Assembly (NCBI GenBank): GCA_022482925.1
Contig: JAKVOG010000001.1
Span: 1-64,000, forward strand
Direction: 5' to 3'
DNA length: 64,000 nucleotides
From: Selenomonas sp.
Lineage (GTDB): Bacteria > Bacillota > Negativicutes > Selenomonadales > Selenomonadaceae
How positions within the stretch are numbered: the first letter of the stretch is position 1; every line of letters begins with the position of its first letter. Below, piece by piece: positions 8,244-18,362 of the stretch. A model generated the notes under the pieces. It made no database searches and was not told where the DNA came from. It was given only the letters and a program-made list of their open reading frames with translations. The translations under genes and the position numbers were made by a program.

Positions 8244-10169
8244 TCATACCACCTCACCAGTTTTAATTTCTGCCGCAGGCTGCGTGGTGTCAGTTCGACC
8301 TGATTTGCTACCAGGAAATACTCCTGCCCGTTCAGTCGGACTCTTTCCGTAAAGTCCACGATGTGCTGAATTTCTGACACACCGTTACGAACTTTGGACA
8401 CAACCTCGAGCGTCACTTCCTCTTGCCGCTTCCGGTTCAGCCAGTTGATGGCTTCGGTCAGTTCTCCCAAGAAATCTTCGCCTTCTACCGGAAATTCGGT
8501 ATCGATAAGCGAGTTTCCCTTTATCTCCGGACTATCCTCATCATCCGGATCATAATCGCTGCCCAGGCTGCGGTTCGACTCATCAATCGTGAAGGTACTG
8601 GCCTTGCCGCCTGGCTTGCCCTGTGAGAGCGAACTCCCCTGGAACTCCCCATCCACATAGACGGAAGTCGTATACCAGCCGTAGCCGATTGGGGAATGAT
8701 ACGTGATGCGCTCCGTCCCGGTTCCGTCCCAATCCATCCAATCGTAAGCATCATGCGTCTTACCATCATTCGGGCTTTCTGTCGTACGCTCCCGTTCAGC
8801 AAACAGATAGACATCATTGGCCGTCTTAGCATATTCGTACTGCGTCAGGACCGTTGAGCCATCCTGATTGTGGGTGCGTTTCTCGTTCAGATATTCGTCC
8901 ACATAGGCATACGTGGTGACATCACCGTTCTTATCCTCCCGGACCAACAGCCCGTCCTGATATTCCATGCTGCAGCCGGCTGCCGAGATTGTCCCGGTGA
9001 ACGGCTTCGGCTCAAGCGTTTTATTATTGCGCGCCTTATCGCCCAGGGTATCCGTGGTCGAGTTATCCCAGACCGAGCGGACCAGTTTCCGATCCACCGT
9101 CAACCGGGTATGCGGCCAGGCCGTGATGTCCAATACAGACTGTTCCCGTCCCCGCTGCACAGCATAGAGCATCTTCCCCCGGAGAAACACGTTAATCTGA
9201 CGCTGTGGCAGCCGGGACGTCCAGCCAAAGAGAGACGAGATCAGATCCTGATAGGTCATCCCCGACAGACTGTAGTCCTGCGATGGCGTGAAGTCATCAA
9301 AAAGGCACTGAGTACTCAGCCCCAAAGCTGCCGCAATCTGCGCAGCATAAAACGATGCTTTCTCACACGACGCATCGATGTTGATGGGTGTATAGAGCAG
9401 CCGATCCAGACTATACATCCCTTTGACAGTCTGCAGCAGTTTCTGCTGACTAGTTTCTTCGACCTGCAGCTCATACGAAAAATCCAGCAACTGACCACGG
9501 ATCCTATCTTCGATTTCCAGTGGCCTTGGTCGTTACCAGTTGAAAGGTATCGGACAAGGTCCGCTCATTCAAAGATACAGATACCGACTGAATGCCGGAC
9601 CTGGCATAGTCCTCCACAATGTCGGGCAATTGTCGGGCTGTGTTTGCTATGACATGCTCCCAGCGATATGTTTCCCGCAACGTAGCAGCAGAAACCGCAC
9701 AGCCATTCGACACGATTCTGCTTACCGTCGCAGATACGATCTGCAGCGGCGAATGAATCGTCCGGATCGCAGCGGCCCGGCAGCTGACAATAGCTTGACA
9801 ATAGCGAATTGATTCCGCTTGAGCACTTTCGATGTTGGCCACATTCCGCTTTGTCCCACATTCTAGGAGTGGTTCTACTCCCAGCAGGCGAACAGTATCG
9901 ATCGTCAGGATATTTGTCGAAGTCACGGTACGTTGCACGCCAGCTTTTGCCTGACAAGAAACTGCTACCCTACGCTCGGTTGGCACCTCTATTACTGAAC
10001 TGCTTTCCGGCATAAGGATGCTGCCGAAGCATTTTCCAGGCTTTATGACAATAGTTCCGTACATCAGACAAGAAGCCACTAGCCGGCCTGCCCTCAACTG
10101 CTGCTTTCCTTGCAGCAGTGTCGCAGCCATCACTCGGCCTGGTTTAAGATGCAGTTCCATTTTCGCCAC
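8240..10169 (-). CDS. Large tail/baseplate protein, read in two frames because of a single-base frameshift
   Basis: Two frames (10169-9504 and 9490-8240) join into one protein if one G in the AAGGCC run near 9524 is removed. The join then reads QLVTTKPLEIEDRIRG with no stop, whereas the second frame alone has no ATG or good ribosome-binding site. The restored protein has about 640 residues. The N-terminal part ends in a structural motif (SVSVSLNERTLSDTFQL). The C-terminal part ends in a YFLVANQVELTPRSLRQKL pattern. The gene lies between other tail genes and probably encodes a baseplate or tail-tip component. No enzymatic motif was seen. Confidence 0.6.
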
Positions 10170-11094
10170 CCGCTTTTAGCCCATATCTACAGGACACAAG
10201 CTCCAAAAACTTCTGCTGAACATTCCCCTGTAACAGCGCCTTTCCATCTGTCGCTAACGATAGTTCTGTAGGTGTCCCAATCTCTTTTACGTTGCCCTGT
10301 CCATCCTGCTGAACTGCCACGAGACTCTTAAGTACCTCGCCTGTTCGGTATGCCGGATTTGTTTCCAGCATAAGTCCGGTCAGTTTGCTGTCACCGCCAT
10401 ACTTCTTCACCAACGCATCCCAATCAATCTGCTGCCACAACACTTGCCCTGTAGCAGTCGAGGTATAGGACCCATCCTCATTTTTTGTCATATCCGATTC
10501 GACCGACTTCACTGGAAGCTCTATGACGTGTTCCCGGATGTCTATTGGCAAGTCCGAAAGGATGATATTTGAAACAAAATCCTTTTCACTGCTGCCCGTA
10601 TAGATTTCTACTTCATCTGGATTGGCCACATAATGGTTGGATGCATCCTTAAATTCCACCGCAAAGGCTGCATCAAGCACCACCGTGCCATTGATATTGA
10701 CGTAAGCATGCCCGGAGTCTGCCGTACCTGCTTTAAAATACATCAAGATTTCATTCAATGCATTCTCTTTAAGATATGCTGCGTCAACAATCTTCCCCTG
10801 AACCTTGCCACTATTATTCACACTGACACAATAGCTCGGATAATATCCCCCTTCATAACTAAAGCCATTTCCATTTCCAGCCGTGAATGACAGCTGCCGT
10901 GAACTATTTTTCGCCATATAGAATGTTGCTTTCATATAAATTTCTGTCGGCATATAGGGCAGCACTACGCCCCGGCATGATTCAGCCTGACGCAATGCCA
11001 CTCCTGAGTATGGATTGTAAGTCTTATCCGTAATGGTCGTACCAGAAACCGTGAGCAGTTCCCCATAGCCCGGATTCATATAGCGAAAACTCAT
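10144..11094 (-). CDS. Phage tail-region protein, unknown
   Basis: The product has 316 residues. It is beta-rich with repeated Thr, Ser and Gly turns, for instance KATFYMAKNSSRQLSFTAGN near residue 55. This resembles a carbohydrate-binding or laminin-G-like sandwich, but I cannot assign a family. Its start overlaps the end of the upstream gene by 4 bp (11091-11094). Its end overlaps the next gene by 26 bp. It is probably a structural or receptor-facing tail protein. Confidence 0.55.
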   Translation of the reverse strand: MSFRYMNPGYGELLTVSGTTITDKTYNPYSGVALRQAESCRGVVLPYMPTEIYMKATFYMAKNSSRQLSFTAGNGNGFSYEGGYYPSYCVSVNNSGKVQGKIVDAAYLKENALNEILMYFKAGTADSGHAYVNINGTVVLDAAFAVEFKDASNHYVANPDEVEIYTGSSEKDFVSNIILSDLPIDIREHVIELPVKSVESDMTKNEDGSYTSTATGQVLWQQIDWDALVKKYGGDSKLTGLMLETNPAYRTGEVLKSLVAVQQDGQGNVKEIGTPTELSLATDGKALLQGNVQQKFLELVSCRYGLKAGGENGTAS

Positions 11095-11507
11095 ACCGCC
11101 ACGACCTTCCCCACAACTTCAATCGAAACGCTGGTGTCTTTCTGCGGTGGTTCATCCGTGCTGCTCATCGCTTTCGCCCAGAACACCACATTGCCCGTCG
11201 CCACATCTGTAAGCGCGATCTTCTCCAACCAGGAAGCCCCCGTTAGTGCTGCCGCTCCATCAGCGTAAGCATTATCCTTAGCCAGTTTCCACTTAGCTGC
11301 AGTTGTTCCCTTCAAGCTGACGGTTGCCTCGCCATCAATCTTGAATCCAGCATCGCAGCGAATCGCGCATTTTACCGCCATTGATTCTTCCTTACTGGCA
11401 TCGAGCGTCACGGACACAGGTGTCAGTCCGGAATCCATGCTGGCTTCGGTCCCATCTGTCTTGCCAGCCGTTGGATTGTTCGTATAGATGTGTAATTGAT
11501 TCGCCAT
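11091..11507 (-). CDS. Phage tail-region protein, unknown
   Basis: The product has 138 residues. The start at 11507 (MANQLHIYTNNP) is chosen because GGAGGG lies 9 bp upstream. The sequence suggests an immunoglobulin-like fold (SVTLDASKEESMAVKCAIRC, then DTSVSIEVVGKVVAV at the end). Ig-like phage proteins often decorate the tail or bind surfaces. No firm family assignment. Confidence 0.55.
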   Translation of the reverse strand: MANQLHIYTNNPTAGKTDGTEASMDSGLTPVSVTLDASKEESMAVKCAIRCDAGFKIDGEATVSLKGTTAAKWKLAKDNAYADGAAALTGASWLEKIALTDVATGNVVFWAKAMSSTDEPPQKDTSVSIEVVGKVVAV

Positions 11508-11509
11508 GA

Positions 11510-11863
11510 TCATACCCTCCAAAATTCAAACGACACTTTATAATAACGGGCAAACTGCTGCACATAGCTGTAGCTTTTGACCACCACCCGCATATTGGGA
11601 AATACACGACCGGACTCATCCTCCACAGAAACCAGGATCCGGTTATCCCAGTAGCCTTTGACCGTCTCCCAGCCGGCTGCCGTCAGCGTTGCATTGCAGC
11701 TGATCTTATCGCCCTCCTCGATATGCCCGAAATCCTGAACGGCCACGCCCCCGATAATTTCCACCAGTTGCTGACGGTCATCGGGGATGGTCTGCCAGTT
11801 CTCGACATCGAGCGTCCGCACGCCACCAATCTTAATATGAATTGTAATCACTCCCCAACGCAC
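11510..11863 (-). CDS. Small tail protein following the tape measure
   Basis: The product has 113-117 residues, depending on whether the GTG at 11863 or 11851 is used; both overlap the end of the tape measure gene. It ends 3 bp before the next gene's start. It has LDVENWQTIPDDRQQLVEII and a C-terminal YYKVSFEFWRV strand. The position right after the tape measure is where distal tail proteins sit, but it is shorter than usual Dit proteins. Confidence 0.55.
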   Translation of the reverse strand: MRWGVITIHIKIGGVRTLDVENWQTIPDDRQQLVEIIGGVAVQDFGHIEEGDKISCNATLTAAGWETVKGYWDNRILVSVEDESGRVFPNMRVVVKSYSYVQQFARYYKVSFEFWRV

Positions 11864-14463
11864 TGGTTACGGCAGGTGTGATGCGGTCGGCTACGGTATC
11901 GGCCAGTACCCGCATTCCTTCATTATCCTGCGTGACCGCATTCTCGATATTCACACTTACCTGGACAGTCGGACCGGACAGAGAGTTCGGAGCAACGACC
12001 TGAGGTACAGCTACCGGAGCTGCTGTATTCAGCCGGTTCATAGCTTGTTCCACGCCCGTTGCCATGGTCCCCGACAGCTTGTCCATGGCTTCTTCCGCCA
12101 GGCTGATATGAATCTCACCAGCAGGTCGATCATGGTCGGGAGCAAAGTTTGGCAGGATGTTCTCCATCACCGATTGCTTGGCAGCCTGGTATTTCTGCAG
12201 TTGTTCTGGTGTGATCCGTAAATCCTCATCAGAAAATCCGCTCTGCTCCTTGATGTATTCTGCCAAACCAGCTTTGCCATATTGCTGAAAGACCTCCATT
12301 TGTTCCTTCTCGGACCGCAACACTTCCAGCGCGGCATTCCGCTTGGCATCCAGTTTTTCCTTCTCGGCCCAGCGGGTCGCTTTGACTTCATCCAGCCCTT
12401 TCTGTTCCCAGGCTTTCTTTTCGCGGTCAATCTCGTCGAGTCGATTCTGCAGCTCGGTTTTCCAGATGCTGTCGATCTTCGATGCGACCTCGTTATCCCA
12501 CTGTTCCATGACCTTGGCTTTGCTGGCTGCAGCCCACTCAGATGCACTGACTTCATCCAGTCCTTTTCTCCGATAGGCCTGTTCTTCCTGGTCGATATTG
12601 GCCAGCTGATTCTGAAGGTCTGTCTGGTAGAACGGCATTGACCTTATCTACGACGTTTCGCTGGAAGTCCTCATAGATTCGTGCCTGCTTATCCGCTTGG
12701 AACGTATTCACCAGATCCGGATCAGCACCCTGTTTCCGAAATGCCTCCGCCTGTTTGGCGGCAGCATGCAGTGCATTATCCAGATCATTATGGGTAAGCT
12801 CGAAGATGCTGTCCGTCAAGTCGGCATTGGCCTTAGCTGCTTCCTGCGTTGCCTTGGCCAGTTCTCTTGCCGACCGAGCATTTTCCTGCTTGGCTTTCTG
12901 ATTGCTGCGCAGAGCAAGTTCCGCATCCTGGGCCGCCTTTTTCTCCTGCTTGAGGGCTTCATCTTCCTTCTTCCATTCGGCAAACCGATTGCTGCTAGTC
13001 GCGGCCTCATAAGTGCCAAAAGCTCCGGTGATACCACCAATTATTAGTCCTGCGGCTGTTCCACCTCCTGGTTCAATCGCTGTGCCGATTGCCGCCCCGG
13101 TGCCAGCTCCGATTAATGCCCCATCCATGATGGATTTCACACCGCCATGCTTGGCCAGCGTTCCGACATCACTCAGCGTCTCCTTCACTGACTTTGCATT
13201 GATGCCGATATCATTCAAGGCATCAGAGACACCACCGAGGACATCAACCGCAGTCTGCGCAAATGTGCCGACTACACCAGCCAGTTCCTCGATGCTGTCT
13301 TTATTGTCATGGATATCCGTAATGAGATTCTGGAAACCTGTGATGACATCCGGCATCAGATCCTCGGCCACAGGTAATAGTGCTGAACCAAGAGCCAGCT
13401 TAAGCTGCCCGGCCTCCATCTCCATCTCGCGCCATTTAAGATATGCTTGATGGGCTTCTTCCGGATTCAATAACCCGGTGGTTTTGACATGCGAAGAAAT
13501 CTCCATGAGATCATCGTACTGCTCTAATACCGGAATCAGTGCTGCGCCTCGGCCACCGAGGACTTCTGCCGTATAGGCTTCTTCCTGTCCGCTGGCCGCA
13601 GCCTGCTGATAGCCTTTTGCCAATTGCGCGAGCTGTTCGTTGATGGGCAGCAGATTTCCCGCTTCATCCTGCAGGGTAATGCCGAACCGGGCCATCGCAT
13701 CTGTTGTCGCATTGCCTTTCTCGCCGGCTGTCTCGATCTGCTTGTCCAGTCGAGCAAAAAGCGGTGTAATGGCATGGATATCGGTACCAGTCAGGCTGAA
13801 CATCCGACTGAGCTGCGCAGCTTCTGCCGCTGATGTATGCAGCCTGGTTGTCAGTCGATAGATTCCTTCACCGGCCTTCATGGAATCTTCCGTAATCGAA
13901 AAAAGGCCGGCCCCGGTCGTAGCCACAGCCATGAAGGCAGCCGCCTTGGCGCTGAGCATTCCAAAGCCATTTGATAAGCCTGACACACCTCCCTTGGCTG
14001 CAGCCAGGCCATTCGATAACTGGCTGCCAAACGTCCCGGCATGATTCCCGGCCAATCTCATCTGCGCATTGAGCTTGCGCATCTCCGCTTCCATCTGGGC
14101 GATGTTCTTCTGCTGATAGAGCAGATTGGTCTGCGCCCGGCGGGTCAGACCACTATCTGAGCCATAATTCTTCTGGGCATCCCGCAGGACGGCCTGCAGC
14201 ACGCTTTCCTTCTGCCGCTGGATATCCAGCTGGTGATTGATGGCTTCATACTTCACTTTGAGCTTGTCCAGCTCAGATCCGGCTCCTTCTAATCTTGCCA
14301 GATCGATATCGGTCTTGAGTTTGATGTGGTTATTTTCGCTGTTCAATCGAGAGATTGTCTGCGATACCGTCTTGCCTGCTACATCGAAATCCAGCTGCAG
14401 CTGATTGATATCCAGCCCCAGGCTGATATAGAGTTCATCGATTTTCTGACCACTTTTTGCCAT
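11832..14463 (-). CDS. Tail tape measure protein, frameshifted near 12635
   Basis: The first frame (14463 to about 12640) starts with an IDELYISLGLDINQ segment, long coiled-coil heptads, and a Gly/Ala-rich hydrophobic region around residues 465-500. These are hallmarks of tape measure proteins, which set tail length. Homology continues in another frame to 11832. The QTDLQNQLANIDQEEQAY repeat there matches the later TELQNRLDEIDREKKAW repeat, and removing one base in GCCGTTC (about 12632-12637) joins them. The restored protein has about 877 residues. An ATG at 12638 could start the second part separately, but the repeat phase argues for one protein. The preceding gpG/gpGT gene supports the assignment. 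Confidence 0.8.
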
Positions 14464-14481
14464 ACGTCTCACATCACATCA

Positions 14482-14709
14482 TCAATGTATTTCTGCCCAT
14501 CTCCTCGATTCACTTTGGCTATCACGCCAAGTTGATCGAGCAGGAAAGGCAATCTCTGTCGCGTCGACCTCCTGCATGGTCCAGCCGTAGCTTTCCTGCA
14601 GGCGCTCATAATACCGTAGGATATTCTCATACGGAGAAAGTTTCAGACCTTCTCCGCTGCCCCGTTTGGGACCTTCACCAGTTTGGAAAAGGTCAGGGAC
14701 TGTATCCAC
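14482..14709 (-). CDS. Tail assembly chaperone T-extension (made by -1 frameshift from gpG)
   Basis: This frame overlaps the end of the gpG-like frame and continues 160 bp beyond its stop. It has no start of its own with a ribosome-binding site. It is entered by a -1 shift at CCCAAAC (14664-14670), giving KLSPYENILRYYERLQESYG after the shift. In lambda and HK97 the gpGT fusion recruits major tail protein to the tape measure. The gene lies exactly between the major tail and tape measure genes. Confidence 0.85.
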   Translation of the reverse strand: MDTVPDLFQTGEGPKRGSGEGLKLSPYENILRYYERLQESYGWTMQEVDATEIAFPARSTWRDSQSESRRWAEIH

Positions 14710-14955
14710 TGGAAAAGCTGCCGGGAGAGCGGCACGATATCTCCGACCTCCACGTACTCGTCCAGGGATTCTTTCGTCACCTCCGGCTGGTTGAAGCCGA
14801 GGATGATGAGGTCCACCTGCTTTTCCAGGTAGTCCTCGATATCCATATCCGTCTTATCCGCATCATAAAAGGCCAGGAATTCACGCCATACCCGCATCTT
14901 TCGGCGGCTTCGGCTGGATGGTTTTCCCGGCAATCCGAATCTTTGGAGTTTCCAT
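14643..14955 (-). CDS. Tail assembly chaperone gpG-like protein (single-base frameshift near its start)
   Basis: From the ATG at 14955 (GAGGTG 7 bp upstream) the frame reads METPKIRIAGKTIQPKPPK and then meets a stop. From about 14900 another frame continues with MRVWREFLAFYDADKTDMDI and runs to 14643. Removing one A from the AAA at 14899-14901 joins them into about 103 residues, the usual gpG size. This lies upstream of, and is separate from, the programmed shift at 14664-14670. Confidence 0.75.
14664..14670 (-). other. Programmed -1 ribosomal frameshift site CCCAAAC
   Basis: In the gpG frame the codons read GTC-CCA-AAC, giving a heptamer of type X-XXY-YYZ. Slipping back one base places CCC and AAA in the A and P sites and continues as CGG-GGC-AGC into the T frame. 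The zero-frame stop lies 19 bp downstream of the site. Confidence 0.85.
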
Positions 14956-14966
14956 TTTCATTCACC

Positions 14967-15581
14967 TCACACACTCTGATACCAGTTTGCAGCGGTCTCG
15001 GCAGCAAAACCGGTTGCTTCCTCATCCGCTTTCGTAGAGGAATTGCCATCACTCAGACGATAGATGGCCTTGGCCGAAATCGTCGGGGTATCATACTTGA
15101 TGCTTTCTTCCTTGGTGTTGCCACTTTGCGAAGGCTCCGTGAACTGCACCTTGTAGAATTTCGTGAATCGCGTCTTGCCATTGCGCTTATCGGCCTGGAA
15201 CATCACCGCGAAATACGGAGCCACATCATCCTTGGAAATGACCATCACACCATTCTCGATGGCATGCCCGAAGATATAGGCCTCGTACTCCAGCGGCAAG
15301 GCTGCGGTATCGAAAGTCAGGTCATACGATGCGGTATTTGTCGCGGCATCAATGGCCTGGCCATCCGCATAGATTGCGGCTTCACTCGTCTTCGGCTTGA
15401 TATCCACCTTCCGGAGAATCTTGCCTAAATCAATCGGCTTCTCATAAGTAGCCACTCCATTGACCGGATCGGTCAGCAGCTTTGCGATATGCAAGCGCTG
15501 CACATTGATAAACTGCCCACTCGTCAGATTACTGGCGGGGGCTGTTCCCTTTACTACCGTTGTCGTTCCTGTATCTGCCAT
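14967..15581 (-). CDS. Major tail tube protein
   Basis: The product has 204 residues in the usual place between the tail terminator and the tail assembly chaperone. The beta-rich sequence (SYDLTFDTAALPLEYEAYIF, VAPYFAVMFQADKRNGKTRF) fits the major tail tube family of siphophages, which polymerises around the tape measure. Its ATG overlaps the stop of the upstream gene by one base. A C-terminal stretch carries Thr/Glu-rich sequence. Confidence 0.75.
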   Translation of the reverse strand: MADTGTTTVVKGTAPASNLTSGQFINVQRLHIAKLLTDPVNGVATYEKPIDLGKILRKVDIKPKTSEAAIYADGQAIDAATNTASYDLTFDTAALPLEYEAYIFGHAIENGVMVISKDDVAPYFAVMFQADKRNGKTRFTKFYKVQFTEPSQSGNTKEESIKYDTPTISAKAIYRLSDGNSSTKADEEATGFAAETAANWYQSV

Positions 15582-15952
15582 TACTCATCCACTCCTATTC
15601 CAATCTTATAATCCACCATCCGGATGAACAGGCCCTTCTCGGCCAGATCCACCGTCTGGTAACGTACAAACCCAAGCTGTTGCATGACCTGCTGCACGGC
15701 AGCATAGATGCCGCTGGACCGGCCATCCCTGGTCAGGATATGGATTCGCATGGTGATGCGGTGTTCCTGCTCCTGACCATCGGCGGCAAGTGCCGGGACA
15801 TCCGATATCATGGAATAAACCAGGATAGGATAGCTCCCGGCATCCGGGCTGATTCCATGATAGATGCAGCGTCCCTTCCGGTCCTTTACCAGTTGGGCCG
15901 TCAGCTTCTTCGAGTCCATCAGTGCTTGATAGACTCGCTCTGTGATATTCAT
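15581..15952 (-). CDS. Tail terminator protein (DUF3168-like)
   Basis: The product has about 123 residues, starting at MNITERVYQAL. The layout (TERVYQALM, then IYHGISPDAGSYPILVYS, then HRITMRIHILTRDG) fits the small tail terminators that cap the tube and join it to the head. It overlaps the end of the HK97 gp10-like gene and precedes the major tail gene. Confidence 0.65.
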   Translation of the reverse strand: MNITERVYQALMDSKKLTAQLVKDRKGRCIYHGISPDAGSYPILVYSMISDVPALAADGQEQEHRITMRIHILTRDGRSSGIYAAVQQVMQQLGFVRYQTVDLAEKGLFIRMVDYKIGIGVDE

Positions 15953-16383
15953 GTTCCATGCCTCCTGCAAGCCGCCCGGATTGCTTCAATGATGCTGGCT
16001 TTGAGGGATTCCTTATGCGCATCCAAGGCCGGATACAGGAAAGGCCGGTTGATCTTGGGGCTGAACTCCACGATCTGACCGTAAAACATCCCATCCTTGG
16101 CCTGCGCATCTGCGGTGATCGTATACACCGTACCACCATTGCGCTTTTCCAACCGGATGGAGTCCTTCAGTGCGCCCTTGATGACGCGATGATCCCAGCC
16201 CTCATAGACTGGGCACCGCCCCTTGGCTTCCTGCATGACTTCATCCGCACCAGCGGCCAGGGCATCCTTGGCGGCTTTCAAGACATCTGCACCAAGCTCC
16301 TTCAGTTCCTCAGTGGTGCTTGTGCCTGCCATATAGCCACGCGAAAAGCCCTTGTCCTTATAATGCTTACTGCGTTTCGACAT
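15949..16383 (-). CDS. HK97 gp10-like head-tail component
   Basis: The product has about 144 residues, starting at MSKRSKHYKDK, with GGTGGAAG just upstream and a 17-bp overlap with the head-closure gene. It shows the family pattern of a long N-terminal helix (ELGADVLKAAKDALAAGADEVM), then KGALKDSIRLEKRN and a C-terminal YPALDAHKESLKASIIEAI helix. Such proteins sit in the neck/tail-completion complex. Confidence 0.7.
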   Translation of the reverse strand: MSKRSKHYKDKGFSRGYMAGTSTTEELKELGADVLKAAKDALAAGADEVMQEAKGRCPVYEGWDHRVIKGALKDSIRLEKRNGGTVYTITADAQAKDGMFYGQIVEFSPKINRPFLYPALDAHKESLKASIIEAIRAACRRHGT

Positions 16384-16713
16384 CTTCCACCAACTCCCGG
16401 CACTCCATGACCAGCCATTTCTTCCGGCCATCCATATCATAGGGCGGAGAAATCAGCGCAGCCGGCTACCCCGCCAAAGCAAAATATCGGTGGCCTGGAT
16501 ATCTGCCCGATACCGGATTGCCACACGATAGTCAACCTCGTTCACCTTTTCGGCATAGCCATCGGCTATCTTTGCCGCAAACGGCAGCACCTTCGCCCAA
16601 ACGACGGCATAGACCTTGCGGCCCTGCTCGATGATATTGCCTTCTTCATCCGTTATCGTAACAGGGCGTTCAATTGTCACCCGCTGTCTGAGCTGACCAA
16701 TAGAAATATACAT
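16367..16713 (-). CDS. Head closure protein (phage head-tail joining family), frameshifted near 16457
   Basis: The frame from 16713 begins YISIGQLRQRVTIERPVT and is typical of SPP1 gp16-like head-tail joining proteins, but it stops early at 16453. The missing C-terminal strand is present in another frame as LISPPYDMDGRKKWLVMECR, ending at 16367. One base appears to be lost within CTGCGCTG. The restored length, about 115 residues, is normal. Confidence 0.7.
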
Positions 16714-16992
16714 TCAAAATCCCTCCTGCCGTACACCAAACAGCAACGCCCGCAGCGTCAAGATGAGTTCATGATGATCTGCCTCCTCCCGATGTTCATA
16801 AAGATAAGCTACTGCAAATAAAACAGCGGTCTTCGCGGAACTGTCCAGTCCGTCGAAAGCCGCTGTTTCTGTGATACGGGTAATATCCATACAGAGTGTC
16901 TGCGCCGCGGCAATGAAACCAGTCAGCAGCGCATCTTCCTCCGTACCCTCCACCCGCAGATATTCTTTGACTTCCTCCAGACTGACAATCAC
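16714..16992 (-). CDS. Head-tail connector (gp6-like)
   Basis: The product has 92 residues. The N-terminus VSLEEVKEYLRVEGTEEDAL is the standard start of the HK97 gp6-like DNA packaging/connector family, followed by two helices (LLTGFIAAAQTLC, AVLFAVAYLYEHRE). It forms a ring under the portal. It lies directly after the major capsid gene and one base before the head-closure gene. Confidence 0.85.
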   Translation of the reverse strand: MIVSLEEVKEYLRVEGTEEDALLTGFIAAAQTLCMDITRITETAAFDGLDSSAKTAVLFAVAYLYEHREEADHHELILTLRALLFGVRQEGF

Positions 16993-17008
16993 GCGAATCC
17001 CGCCTTTC

Positions 17009-18200
17009 TTATGCTCCTGCCGTGCCCTTCATCTGCAGGAGCTGCACGGCCTCCGGCAGCACCAGCTTGCCATCTACGCGCTCCTTCATCACATAGCCGA
17101 TCATGCCGTTGCCCGCAAAGAGTTCTTTCAGCTCCTGCATCGAACGGGAACCACGATCCCCGATGTTGTAGTAGCTGTAGTCACCGAATGCAATAACCGG
17201 TTTCCCGGCGGCAATCGTCGGCACATAGGCCGAGGTATGGAGCGTGTAGCCCAGCAGACGGTCCGGCTCACCTGCCTGATAAGACGGCTGCCAGATATAG
17301 GCATTGTTGTTGTCTTTCAGCTTCCGGAGTGCCGAGAGCGTCTGGTCGTTCGTGATGAACGAGGCGTTCTTACGGTACGGACGCTTCAGCGAATAGACCA
17401 GGTTGATCATATCGTCGGCAGAGATATTTGCCGACGAAGTGGTCACCCCGACTTTCGCACTCGTGAACAGGCCGGTCGGCTTATGCTTGCCATCGCCGTT
17501 GAGGAACGCATCCTCCTCAGCATTGCCAATGGCCTTGCCGAACTGGTCGATAATGTAACTCTCCAGGCCGAAGGCATTGTCGTAGAGCAGTTCCTCCGTG
17601 ATCTTGATGGCCACATGCAGCTTATAGGCATCCATGAGAATCTGGTCGAAGGTCGCATCCCCAAAGGTAAGTGCGCCACCCTCCTCAATCCAGGAAGCCG
17701 CCGGCTTGGTCGCAGCCAGGTTGATCTTGTGCTCACCGCTGGTCGTGATGGTCGTGGCCAGACCACGCATGATGTTCTCCTCATTCAGCACATCAATGAG
17801 CCGACGGTCGTATTCCTCCGGTACCAGATAGCCACCGTTCGTGTCTACCCCTTCCTCCAGTACATTGCTGACCTGACGGAAATTCGTGCGGAGAGCCTGC
17901 AGCATAGCCTTGCGGTATTCATCCGACGCGCGGCCCGTCTTAGTCTCTTGGCCATCCTGGCCGGGCTGATTCGTAAGGGGCTGCGATGTCGGTGTCGCAA
18001 GTTCCGCGTCGATACTGGCCTGACGCTCAAGGCGCTCGATGTCTTTCCCAAGATCCACAACCTCCTGTTCCATCTGATCATAAGGCAGCCGCATCCTCTG
18101 CCGAAAGCTTCCCATCCTTGTCCGTATGCGTATCCAGGAACGACTTCGTCTGTTCCCAAAGTCCGGCACGTTTTTCACGCATTGCTGAAATCTTGTTCAT
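17009..18200 (-). CDS. Major capsid protein (HK97 family), frameshifted near 18082
   Basis: The ATG at 18200 has GGAGGGAAA upstream and begins MNKISAMREKRAGLWEQTKS. After about 40 residues that frame stops. The remainder continues in another frame as YDQMEQEVVDLGKDIERLER and runs to 17009. Removing one T from GCCTTATG joins them. The restored protein has about 396 residues: an N-terminal coiled-coil delta domain (residues about 1-70), a TKTGRASDEYRKAM protease-cleavage-like linker, and the capsid fold with SSANISADDMINLVYSLKRP and GYTLHTSAYVP. It is the HK97-fold shell protein. Confidence 0.85.
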
Positions 18201-18238
18201 ATACATTTCCCTCCAAAATTTGTTATCCTTCTCAGTTC

Positions 18239-18362
18239 GTGATATATTAAAAGAACAGAAGGACTATCTTCTCTCATACGACGGGTAGATGTAGACGTAT
18301 GAGTAGTAGCCATGAATGAGTTATTGCCCTCACCATGTGCACTTGATAGCCCTTCTGTTTTT
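18239..18362. ncRNA. Structured intergenic element between protease and capsid genes
   Basis: A 15-bp outer stem pairs 18254-18268 with 18345-18359 (one mismatch) and encloses a perfect 8-bp inner hairpin, CTCATACG at 18273-18280 with CGTATGAG at 18296-18303, and a third smaller stem. T-runs flank both outer arms. It lies in the head operon, where intergenic gaps are otherwise near zero. It could be a terminator/antiterminator, a processed small RNA or a translation control element. I recognise no known family. Confidence 0.5.

Noticed and set aside
12553-12650. Programmed frameshift in the tape measure gene
   Set aside because: No slippery heptamer is present and the shift direction needs one base removed; it fits the set of single-base indels better.
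14457-15428. A 323-residue plus-strand frame opposite the major tail and chaperone genes
   Set aside because: It is antisense to well-supported tail genes and has no recognisable protein features.
16871-18250. A 459-residue plus-strand frame across the capsid gene
   Set aside because: It is the complement of the capsid and connector genes, has no ribosome-binding site or domain, and is explained by codon bias of the real genes.
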